This document shows positions 16,919-24,533 of a DNA stretch of 64,000 nt, piece by piece (positions within the stretch are counted from its first letter, which is position 1; the number at the start of each line of letters is the position of its first letter). The translations under genes were made by a program, and so were the position numbers. Origin of the DNA: Zavarzinella formosa DSM 19928 (lineage in GTDB: Bacteria; Planctomycetota; Planctomycetia; Gemmatales; Gemmataceae); the NCBI RefSeq assembly GCF_000255705.1, contig NZ_JH636440.1:457115-521114 (forward strand), given 5' to 3'. The notes below the pieces were generated by a model, which worked only from the letters and a program-made list of their open reading frames with translations, ran no database searches and was not told the DNA's origin.

Positions 16919-18097
16919 TCACCGTTTGGCCGTGAATTTCGTCACGAACTTTCGCACTTCCTCCACGTCGATGTTACCGCTTACCTGTCTCTGGTTGGCC
17001 AGTCCGTGGGAGACGACGGCCACCAGTTCGCCCCGGTCGTTCATCACCGGGCCGCCGCTGTCGCCGTGGTTGAGCGGGGCGTCGGTTTCGAGAATCATGC
17101 AATCGACCGTGCCGAATTCGGCTTTTTGCCGGCGTTGAACCCGGCCGCGAACGGTTCCCTTGGTCAGTCGCCAGAGCAGGTTTTCCTCGATCCCGGAACC
17201 GCCGACGGAGAACAACGTCGAACCCGTCGCGGCCGGGCGAATGGCCAGCGAGACGGCGGTTGCCTTCTCTTGAATCTTTTCCACTTCGATCATGGCCAAA
17301 TCGCGCGTCACATCCTTTTCGACCACCGTGCCCGGCACGGCAATCCCCCGGCCCTGTTTGCGGTAAAAGCTGGCATCCGTGATGAGTTCGCCGGCCTTGT
17401 CGTACAGCGGGTATAAGACCAACACTTCGGTTTCCCGGCCGACGACGTGAAAATTCGTGACCAGCAACCGTTTGCCCTTGCTCACGATGAAGCCGGTTCC
17501 CGCGCCGGTGGGGGTGATGATAAACACCGAACTGCGAACCAGCCTCTCGTAAACCTGTTCCCCGGTCAATGGTTGCGTGAGCACCACCACCGGGGGAGGA
17601 TCGTCCGGTTCCGCGGCAGGCGTTTTGGTGTTTTCTTCTTGCGGGATCACAGGGGCAGAAGTTGTTTTGGGGGCGGATGCGGGTTCCGGTTTGGTCGCCG
17701 TCGTGGCAACGGCCGGCGCCGGTCCCTTGCGAACCATCCAAGAGACCACCGCCACGCCGATGCCGATCAAGCCAAATAACGTGACGGCAACCACCATGAT
17801 TGGCCCGGCTCGCAGGCGGGTGTTTTTGTTGACCGCCAGGTAGGACGGCATGGGAACCGGATCAGGACGTGACGCGGGCGTCGGCGGGGGAGGCGTCTGG
17901 CGGGGAGGTCGCGGCGCCGGCTTCGGGCGCGGTTCCGAGGACACGGTCTCGCCCAAGATTGTTCTCATCTGTGGCGGCGAGGCCGCCGGAACCTGCAGGC
18001 GTTGGCCGCATTTTTGACAGTTGGATTTTTTGCCGGCCTCCCAGTCGTCGACCACATGACTCGTCTTGCAAACGGGGCAGGCATAGTGAATGGCCAC
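16919..18097 (-). CDS. Membrane-anchored trypsin-like serine protease with zinc-ribbon N-terminus
   Basis: A 392-residue protein. A cytoplasmic zinc ribbon comes first (C7-P-V-C10 and C27-x2-C30), then a Pro-rich linker (41-95), one membrane helix (IMVVAVTLFGLIGIGVAVV, about 100-120), a second Pro/Ala/Lys linker and a chymotrypsin-fold protease from about 185. The catalytic triad is His217 (TNFHVVG), Asp266 (RDLAMIEV) and Ser347 (GDSGGPV). The layout resembles planctomycete DegP-like proteases without PDZ domains. The zinc ribbon facing the cytoplasm could link protease activity to an internal partner. Confidence 0.9.
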   Translation of the reverse strand: MAIHYACPVCKTSHVVDDWEAGKKSNCQKCGQRLQVPAASPPQMRTILGETVSSEPRPKPAPRPPRQTPPPPTPASRPDPVPMPSYLAVNKNTRLRAGPIMVVAVTLFGLIGIGVAVVSWMVRKGPAPAVATTATKPEPASAPKTTSAPVIPQEENTKTPAAEPDDPPPVVVLTQPLTGEQVYERLVRSSVFIITPTGAGTGFIVSKGKRLLVTNFHVVGRETEVLVLYPLYDKAGELITDASFYRKQGRGIAVPGTVVEKDVTRDLAMIEVEKIQEKATAVSLAIRPAATGSTLFSVGGSGIEENLLWRLTKGTVRGRVQRRQKAEFGTVDCMILETDAPLNHGDSGGPVMNDRGELVAVVSHGLANQRQVSGNIDVEEVRKFVTKFTAKR

Positions 18098-18210
18098 GGG
18101 GTGATTCCTTGCCGCACAGGAAGCGGACGCGAGGTCTCCGATACGGTTCCACTGTAATCCAAAAACGGGCCGTCAACAACGATATGTTCGCGGAAGAAAC
18201 CGGGTGACGG

Positions 18211-18906
18211 TCAGGCGAACAATTTTTGGATCATGAACGCTTCGGCAAAAAAATAACCCGCCTCGGATCCCCGGACTTTGGCCAAGGCCCGGAGCACTTC
18301 CGGAGAGCGGGGATGAGGGTCCGGGCGGGCTTCCTCCTTGTAGGTTTGCATGGCCCGGATTTTGGCTTCCACGTCGGCCGCCTCGACGTTTACAAAGAAG
18401 TTTGGATCCCAATGAGTGGGCTTCAGATATCCCGTGCTGGAAGGAATTTCCCCGCAAAACACCGGGATGTGTGAGTTCACACTGGGCCGGGTCGCCACCA
18501 CCGCCGCCTCGTGGCAATACTGGTGGTCGATGTTCGTGCAATAGCGATGATGGGTGAAAATAGCGTCCGGCCGAACCTTCGCGAGGATCTCCTCCAGCCA
18601 GTGGATGAGTTCCAACAACGTATGGCGATCCATCTCGTTGTCTGAAAATTCACCCAGATAGACATTGGGGGGAAGCACTCCGATCATTCCCAATGCCTTG
18701 ACACAATCCGCTCGTAACAACGGCAGTGTCTGATCCCGGGTGGCCTGGTCGATCACATTCCGGCGACTGTGAATGCCCGTGCTTGAAATAGCCACGTGGA
18801 CGGTCGCCCCCTCACGGGACAAGCGATTCATGGTCGCCCCGGCCGCCAGCGTCTCGTCATCCGGGTGGGCAAAGAACGCGAGGACATTTTTGAAACCAAA
18901 ACTCAT
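18211..18906 (-). CDS. PIG-L family N-deacetylase
   Basis: PIG-L/LmbE proteins are zinc enzymes that remove N-acetyl groups from sugars. The 231-residue product has the metal motif AHPDDE at residues 13-18 and a second His region with TNIDHQYCHEAA. It is the last gene of the nonulosonic acid operon and starts in an ATGA overlap with the formyltransferase gene, so the two are tightly coupled. Inference: it frees an amino group that the formyltransferase then modifies. Substrate specificity cannot be read from sequence. Confidence 0.88.
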   Translation of the reverse strand: MSFGFKNVLAFFAHPDDETLAAGATMNRLSREGATVHVAISSTGIHSRRNVIDQATRDQTLPLLRADCVKALGMIGVLPPNVYLGEFSDNEMDRHTLLELIHWLEEILAKVRPDAIFTHHRYCTNIDHQYCHEAAVVATRPSVNSHIPVFCGEIPSSTGYLKPTHWDPNFFVNVEAADVEAKIRAMQTYKEEARPDPHPRSPEVLRALAKVRGSEAGYFFAEAFMIQKLFA

Positions 18907-19625
18907 GACAAGCCTGCCTGCTTGGGAAGAATGCTAATCTTGACATCCGCCTCGATGCGGCCCGTGCGCAACGCCGGGCGGGAGAATTCCAACCTGATAT
19001 TGCCGTATTCCAAAAACGCCGGGGGATAACCGGCCACGTCGAGCATGCGAAGATGGTCGAACAATTTTTCCAGTGAGATCGTTTCGGGCGGGATCTGGCT
19101 TTGGGCGGGGGTCCGCCTTTTGAAGACCGTCGCCTCGCCCGATTGCGGAACCGGCTCGGGATGATTGGCAATGATTTCTGCAATCATTGTCGTCACGGTT
19201 CGGGCCACGCGAAGAAAAATCTCCTCGCCGAGGCCGTGGAGCGACATGGGACGCTTGAGATACACCGGCCCGGCGTCAAATTCCTCCGTCATTCGCAAGG
19301 CGGTCAGCATAGTGTGTTCGTGGCCGCGTTCGATCAGGTTTTGCATCGGACTGCCGCCACGGCCATATGGCAGGTCCGTTTGGTGAAAACAAACACACTC
19401 GAACCGGCGGATGATCTCCGGGGGAATCTTGTGGCTCCAATGGGGAAAAAAGACATATCGCGGCCGCAGGGAGTCTAGGTATTCCACCGTCAACTCCCGG
19501 GGTTCGGTGATTAGCGTCCACCGTCCCGGCAGTTTGGAAATGTTGTTTTCGTATTCGGCCAGATTCCAGGGCCGGATCGTGGCCACGGCGTATGATTCGG
19601 GTTCCGAAGATTGTTGAAGTTCCAA
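18903..19625 (-). CDS. Formyltransferase-like enzyme of sugar locus
   Basis: The product resembles the catalytic domain of methionyl-tRNA formyltransferase and sugar N-formyltransferases, which use N10-formyl-tetrahydrofolate. Visible are FHQTDLPYGRGGSPMQNLI, matching the NxHxSxLPxxRG pattern, and EEFDAGPVYLK with the conserved Asp. The family Asn two residues before the His is Cys here. It is too short, and in the wrong context, to be the tRNA enzyme: it sits between pseI and a deacetylase. The listed start is TTG at 19625; an in-frame GTG 12 codons later is an alternative but would trim the first strand (YAVATIRPW). Confidence 0.8.
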   Translation of the reverse strand: MELQQSSEPESYAVATIRPWNLAEYENNISKLPGRWTLITEPRELTVEYLDSLRPRYVFFPHWSHKIPPEIIRRFECVCFHQTDLPYGRGGSPMQNLIERGHEHTMLTALRMTEEFDAGPVYLKRPMSLHGLGEEIFLRVARTVTTMIAEIIANHPEPVPQSGEATVFKRRTPAQSQIPPETISLEKLFDHLRMLDVAGYPPAFLEYGNIRLEFSRPALRTGRIEADVKISILPKQAGLS

Positions 19626-19675
19626 ACGAAACGTCCCTTTGCTCGGGTGACCATGCGAGGCTCGCGGCCGCAGGG

Positions 19676-20734
19676 TTATGACAAGATCAGGTCGAGACGA
19701 AGCGCGGTTCCCTTGGGCAGGTCCGTGGCCGCGCGCCGGCCCAATACCTCCCGGATCATTTTGGGCGGCAGGCCATGACCCGGCCGGATGCTTCGCACGT
19801 TGGCCTCGGTGAAAGGCTCCCCGGATTTGATATCCGCGACGACATACAGCGAACGGCGAAACACGCGGCTTTTGGCGTCGTCCGCCGTGACTCCGTAATG
19901 CACGCTCCCCACGGCTTTCTCGGCTGCCCGCACCGCCTCGACCATTCGCCGAAACTCGGCGGGTTCGAGGGAGAAAGCGCTGTCCGGTCCCGGCACGGAT
20001 CGTGACATGGTGAGATGTTTTTCAATCACACACGCTCCGAGAACAACGGCCGCCACCGGCACGGCAATGTCCAGGGTGTGGTCGCTCAGACCCGCCGGCA
20101 CGCCGAACGCCTCGGCCAGATGCGGGATGGTCCGCAGGTTCATCGTGTCAGGCGCGGCCGGATAGGCGCTGGTGCACTTCAACAACACCAACTGCCTGTT
20201 GCCGGCGCCAAAGATTGTGTCCACGGCCTCGGTGATTTCCGCGAGCGTGGCCATCCCCGTGGACATGATGATCGGTTTGCCTGTCGCGGCGATTTTCTCG
20301 ATGAGCGGAAGGTCGACAACTTCAAAAGAGGCAATTTTGTGGGCGGGGACGTGCATCGACTCCAAAAAGTCCACGGCCGTCGGATCGAACGGCGTGCTGA
20401 ACAAATCCATCCCGAGGCTCTCGGCCACCTGTTTTAGCTTGGGCTGCCATTCCCAAGGAGTGTAAGCGTCTTGATATAGTTCGTGCAGATTCCGGCCGTC
20501 CCAAATCGTTCCTCCGCGGATTTGAAAATCCGGGCCGTTTGAGGGAATGGTCATTGTGTCCGCAGTGTACGTCTGAAGTTTCACGGCATCCGCGCCAGAC
20601 TCCTTTGCCGCCCGCACAAGCCGGACAGCCTCCTCAAAATTCTGGCCGTGATTCGCCGACAATTCGGCAATAATGTAAGCCGGATGCCCCGGACCCACCT
20701 CGGCCCGGCCAAGGCGAAAAGATCTCGCGATCAT
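19676..20734 (-). CDS. pseI: Pseudaminic acid synthase (NeuB family)
   Basis: NeuB-family enzymes condense phosphoenolpyruvate with a 6-carbon amino sugar to make a 9-carbon nonulosonic acid. The 352-residue product has IIAELSANHGQNFEEAVRLV, VKLQTYTADTMTI, the PseI-like AYTPWEWQPKLK, FSTPFDPTAVDFLE, KPIIMSTGMAT and GLSDHT, and a C-terminal antifreeze-like SAF domain (VRSIRPGHGLPPKM). YTPWEW favours PseI over sialic or legionaminic acid synthases. The start overlaps the stop of the preceding gene by one base (TGATG). Confidence 0.92.
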   Translation of the reverse strand: MIARSFRLGRAEVGPGHPAYIIAELSANHGQNFEEAVRLVRAAKESGADAVKLQTYTADTMTIPSNGPDFQIRGGTIWDGRNLHELYQDAYTPWEWQPKLKQVAESLGMDLFSTPFDPTAVDFLESMHVPAHKIASFEVVDLPLIEKIAATGKPIIMSTGMATLAEITEAVDTIFGAGNRQLVLLKCTSAYPAAPDTMNLRTIPHLAEAFGVPAGLSDHTLDIAVPVAAVVLGACVIEKHLTMSRSVPGPDSAFSLEPAEFRRMVEAVRAAEKAVGSVHYGVTADDAKSRVFRRSLYVVADIKSGEPFTEANVRSIRPGHGLPPKMIREVLGRRAATDLPKGTALRLDLILS

Positions 20735-22221
20735 CAGTTTCCCTCCTCAAAAACCATCAGATGGGCCCGGATGCCTTGATGCTCCCTCGTTCCCATGTCA
20801 CGATAGCCCGCCCTTGCAAACGTCCGCAGAGATGCCGGATTATCGGGCAGGATCCACGCGCTGACACGAGACTCTTGAAAATGCCGCAACGCCCGCTTGG
20901 TCCCGCGACGAATCAACACCATGCCATAACCCTTTCCACGAGATTCGGCAGTCAGGTACACGGAAACAACGACCCCCTCCGGTGACCGATCAAAACGAAT
21001 CATGCCAGTCAGACAACCGTCGGCGTCCTGTCCGATCAGGAACAGACACGCGGGATCCGTCAGGCGTTTCCGAAACCAGACTGTGTGAGTTTCCCAAGGA
21101 ATAGGATCGGGGGAGAACGAGACGCTTCTCAAACTCGAATCGTTGGCCCACTCCCAGACAATCCGGCAATCGCCCTCGTTCGCCGACCGAAGGGAGATCA
21201 CCGGCGTTGATTGCAATGTCTGGACCACGCGGGTGACCCCCCAACCGTCCACCGTGCGCCGGCCGGCCTCGCTCATGGCCTGTCGCCGGGTGGCATCGCC
21301 AATCATCCGGTGGATCACGTCATGCTTCTGTTCGGGCGAGGTGGAATCCGGCCAGCCAAGATTGACGGCCAGCCCGGCCTCATGGATGGCTTTCGCCAAA
21401 TTTTCCTGATTGTCCGCCACAGTGACGACGATCATCGGCACGCCATACGCGGCCAGTTCCCAAGTGGTGGTTCCCCCGGCCGTGACCGCCAGATCGGCCT
21501 GCCGCATGATGTCGGGCATGTCCGTCACATCACGCCGCACGGTCACCCGATGCGGAAACGCGGTGGTTTGTTGTTCGATGGCGGCTGCATGCGGATTGCT
21601 GCCGCCGATCACTACGAGGAGTTCCAATCCGTCGGCCGGGATTGATTCAAAGGTTTTCAACATGAGCCCGGTGATGTTGTCCGGGTCGGCTCCGCCCATC
21701 GTGATCAGGATTTTTCGAGCAACATCGGCCGCCGGACGCGGCAGCGGTTTCGACTCAAGAAATTCCCGGCGAAGCATCGCATAGCGTGACCCGAGCAGCA
21801 ACCGGGCGGGTGTGTTGTAGAGGGATTCGGACGCGCCGAGGTTTTGATTCAGCACCCACGTCGCATGGGTGTGGGCGGTGTGGCCGTAATCGTCCATCGC
21901 CAGCACGGGAAAACCCGCCTCGCGAACAGCCCGTTCGTCTTCGGTGGTGAAGTGGTATCCGTCGAGGACGACGACCGCCGCCGACAATTCGCGGGCAAGC
22001 CTCACGATATCCGCACGTTGGTCCGAGACGGTTCGCACGCTGACACCCTCGGCGATCAGGCGGTCTCGCAGGCCCGCGGGCAGGCGGGCGGCCGCCAGGG
22101 TGACCGGGCCGACGTGATCGAGCCAGCATTGCGCCAGGGCCAGACAGCGCATCACATGCCCGGTTCCCATGCGGGGGTCGGCATCGGCCCGGATCAAGAG
22201 CGTCGGGGCTTCACTGGACAC
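20734..22221 (-). CDS. pseG: PseG-PseH fusion: UDP-sugar hydrolase plus N-acetyltransferase
   Basis: A 495-residue protein with two enzymes of the pseudaminic acid pathway. Residues 1-330 match PseG, the hydrolase that releases UDP from 2,4-diacetamido-trideoxy-altrose: IRADADPRMGTGHVMRCLAL, LDGYHF, GGADPDN, and TAGGTTTWELAAYGVP. Residues from about 345 match a GNAT acetyltransferase of the PseH type (ISLRSANEGD, VYLTAESRGKGYGMVLI). In most known loci these are separate genes, and PseH acts one step before PseG. The ATG at 22221 overlaps the preceding gene end by 11 bases. Confidence 0.88.
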   Translation of the reverse strand: MSSEAPTLLIRADADPRMGTGHVMRCLALAQCWLDHVGPVTLAAARLPAGLRDRLIAEGVSVRTVSDQRADIVRLARELSAAVVVLDGYHFTTEDERAVREAGFPVLAMDDYGHTAHTHATWVLNQNLGASESLYNTPARLLLGSRYAMLRREFLESKPLPRPAADVARKILITMGGADPDNITGLMLKTFESIPADGLELLVVIGGSNPHAAAIEQQTTAFPHRVTVRRDVTDMPDIMRQADLAVTAGGTTTWELAAYGVPMIVVTVADNQENLAKAIHEAGLAVNLGWPDSTSPEQKHDVIHRMIGDATRRQAMSEAGRRTVDGWGVTRVVQTLQSTPVISLRSANEGDCRIVWEWANDSSLRSVSFSPDPIPWETHTVWFRKRLTDPACLFLIGQDADGCLTGMIRFDRSPEGVVVSVYLTAESRGKGYGMVLIRRGTKRALRHFQESRVSAWILPDNPASLRTFARAGYRDMGTREHQGIRAHLMVFEEGN

Positions 22222-22954
22222 GATGGCTCACGATCTTCTGATGAACGTGCCGGTTCAAGTCCCGCCATTCGGGGTGGTTGCGGATGGCTTGTGCCGCCTC
22301 CTGCCAGGTGAACTGGTCATGGCCGAAGTGGTCGAAGATTTCGCGGGCGAGGCGAAGATCGTCCTCGGTGTCCACGGTGAGGCGAAGGTCTGAGTTATTC
22401 TCGGCTGATTCATGCCAGCACACACGGAACCGATCCGGCCGGCGATAGAGGAACGGCGTCACATGCTCCCGTTCCTCGGGGTGAGTCGCTTCTTTCCACA
22501 TGGTTTCGAGACAGGCGAACGGAAATATTTCAGCCGAGACGCCGTGCGGATGCGTCTGGAAACTCGGGGCGAAATAGTCCCACTTCCCGGCGAGGGCTTG
22601 TTCGATTAAGAAGTCCATCCATTCGCCGTTCATGCACGGATTGTCGGCCGTGAGGCGAACGATGATGTCCGGCTTCCCCAGCCGGGCCGCCTGATAAAAG
22701 CGATCCAGCACATCATCCTCGGAACCGCGAAAACAACGCACGCCCGCCTTCGCGGCCAAGTCTTCGACCACTTGGTTTGCCGGGCGTTCGGAACTGGCGA
22801 TCACCAGTTCATCCATCAGTTTGGAGCGGCCCAGCCGGTCGATGATGACATTTAACATCGGCCGCCCGGCGATCTCCGCGATGATCTTGCCGGGCAAGCG
22901 ACTCGATCCCATGCGGGCCTGCATGATGGCCATGATGCGAGGCTTGGCGGTCAT
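22211..22954 (-). CDS. SpsF-type nucleotidyltransferase (probable CMP-nonulosonate synthetase)
   Basis: The 247-residue product is a GT-A-fold cytidylyltransferase-like protein of the SpsF type: IMAIMQARMGSSRLPGK, LDRFYQAARLGKPDIIVRLT, DNPCMNGEWMDFLI and RLTVDTEDDLRLA. In pseudaminic and related loci this family occupies the PseF position, activating the sugar acid as a CMP derivative. Its place between pseC and pseGH supports that role, but the family also contains glycosyltransferases. The ATG at 22954 overlaps the pseC stop (ATGA); an upstream in-frame start would overlap pseC further. Confidence 0.8.
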   Translation of the reverse strand: MTAKPRIMAIMQARMGSSRLPGKIIAEIAGRPMLNVIIDRLGRSKLMDELVIASSERPANQVVEDLAAKAGVRCFRGSEDDVLDRFYQAARLGKPDIIVRLTADNPCMNGEWMDFLIEQALAGKWDYFAPSFQTHPHGVSAEIFPFACLETMWKEATHPEEREHVTPFLYRRPDRFRVCWHESAENNSDLRLTVDTEDDLRLAREIFDHFGHDQFTWQEAAQAIRNHPEWRDLNRHVHQKIVSHRVQ

Positions 22955-24171
22955 CGGTTGTCCCCCGCATTGATGCACTCGGCCAGCGTGTCAATCGTGC
23001 GGGCCACGTCGCCGTCGGTCATCTTCGGATACATCGGAATGCTCAGGCACGAGGCGTAATATTCTCGCGAACCGTCATCAAGCCGGCCGAGTTTGTCGCG
23101 GTAATATGGCTGCATCGGCACGGGGATGTAATGCACCTGCGGGATGATGCCCCGCTCGCGGAGGTTGAGAAACAGCGCCTTGCGCCGGGCCGCGACGGCG
23201 TCGAGCGTTTCGCCGGGCTGTCGCATCAAGCGAATCACATATAAGTGATAAGCGTTACGATTCAGATGCTCCGTTTTCTTCAGCGGAACAATCTTCCCGG
23301 CGAAGGGAGCCTTGGCGAAGGCGTCATCGTAACGGGCGGCGATCTCGTTGCGGCGAACGACAAACGCCTCCAGCTTTTTCATCTGGGAAATGCCGAGCGC
23401 GCACTGCATGTCCGACAGGCGGTAGTGAAAGCCGAGCGATGCCTGTTCGTAATACCACGGGCCTTCGTCGGGCCGTGTGAGGCGTTTCGGGTCTCGGTGG
23501 ATGCCGTGCGTTCGCAGGTCGCGGAGTTTCGTCGCCAGTTCCGGGTTGTTGGTCAGCACGGCCCCCCCTTCGGCGGTCGTGACGTGTTTCACCGGGTGGA
23601 AACTGAGGATGGCGAAATCGGTGTGTTCGCACGACCCGGCCCGAAAGGTCGTGTTGTTGTGCGTGTAACGGGCGCCGAGGGAATGGGCCGCGTCTTCGAT
23701 GACCAATGCCCCGACAGTGTCTGCGATCCGGCGAACGGCGGGCAGGTCGGCGGGTTGTCCCGCGAGGTCCACCGGGACGATCACCTTCGGCGGCGTTCCC
23801 TTGTTCGCCAATTCCCGCACGCGGGCTTCGAGCAAGGAGATATCCATCAACCCGGTGGCCGGGTCAATGCCGATGAAATGCGGATCGCCGCCGCAATAGG
23901 CGACGCAATTGGCGCTGGCGGTGAAGGTGATGGCTGAGGTCAGGCCGATATCGCCGGGGCCAACCCCGGCCGCGAGGGCCGCGAGATGAAGGGCGGCTGT
24001 CCCGCTGGCGACGGCCACCGCATGTCTGGCTCCGGTGGCGTCCCGCAGCGATTGCTCGAAGCGTTCGACCGCCGGGCCTTGCGTCAGCCAGTCGCCCCGC
24101 AGACATTCGACCACGGCCGCGATGTCGTCGTCGTCAATCCACTGCCGGCCGTAGGGAATCGGCGAAGCCAT
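22951..24171 (-). CDS. pseC: UDP-4-keto-sugar aminotransferase (PseC-like)
   Basis: A 406-residue PLP-dependent DegT/DnrJ/EryC1 aminotransferase. PLP-site residues are visible: SGTAALHLA, Asp160 in VIEDAAHSLGARY, and Lys195 in LSFHPVKHVTTAEGG, which forms the Schiff base. SFHPVKxxTTAEGG and IPYGRQWIDDDDI fit PseC, which aminates C4 of the 4-keto altrose intermediate. It is the first gene of the operon. The dehydratase PseB, needed one step earlier, is not in the window. Upstream lie two palindromic repeats rather than another gene. Confidence 0.9.
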   Translation of the reverse strand: MASPIPYGRQWIDDDDIAAVVECLRGDWLTQGPAVERFEQSLRDATGARHAVAVASGTAALHLAALAAGVGPGDIGLTSAITFTASANCVAYCGGDPHFIGIDPATGLMDISLLEARVRELANKGTPPKVIVPVDLAGQPADLPAVRRIADTVGALVIEDAAHSLGARYTHNNTTFRAGSCEHTDFAILSFHPVKHVTTAEGGAVLTNNPELATKLRDLRTHGIHRDPKRLTRPDEGPWYYEQASLGFHYRLSDMQCALGISQMKKLEAFVVRRNEIAARYDDAFAKAPFAGKIVPLKKTEHLNRNAYHLYVIRLMRQPGETLDAVAARRKALFLNLRERGIIPQVHYIPVPMQPYYRDKLGRLDDGSREYYASCLSIPMYPKMTDGDVARTIDTLAECINAGDNR

Positions 24172-24211
24172 TTTGCTCCCGGTCCTTGGAGTGTCCGAAA
24201 TTAAGAGTGAG

Positions 24212-24363
24212 CGGAAAGAATGAATGGCCGGTGACCAGAGTACTCCGCACGCTCCGCGTGCGGATGGGACTTCCTCCGAGGCCAGACGATGAAACGGGTC
24301 AAAGTCCCGCCCGCACGCGGAGCGTGCGGAGTACTCTCATCGCCGACTGTTTCATTCTTTCCG
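24212..24363. repeat. Palindromic element with inner 27-bp and outer 13-bp arms
   Basis: Inner arms 24237-24263 and 24311-24337 are exact reverse complements, continued by a near-match GGGACTT/AAGTCCC. Outer arms 24212-24224 and 24351-24363 (CGGAAAGAATGAA) pair as well, so the whole 152 bp folds into one structure. It lies upstream of pseC and could influence its promoter region. Confidence 0.85.
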
Positions 24364-24380
24364 TTTGCTCCAAATCAGCA

Positions 24381-24510
24381 AGAGAAGACTAACCACAAAG
24401 GCGCAAAGATCACACAAAGTTTCACCAAGAACTTCGCATACAAATGCCGTTCTTTTCATCTCTTTGTGGAACTTTGTGTGATCTTTGTGCCTTTGTGGTT
24501 AGTCTTCTCT
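24381..24510. repeat. 41-bp inverted repeat of the CAAAG family
   Basis: Arms 24381-24421 and 24470-24510 pair with one mismatch. Each arm contains spaced CAAAG words (AACCACAAAGGCGCAAAG and so on). The same arm sequence recurs at 47588-47634 and a related one at 33583-33646. It is 24 bp from the stop of the esterase-like gene. Confidence 0.9.
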
Positions 24511-24533
24511 TCTTTCCTATTTCTGATGTCAAC

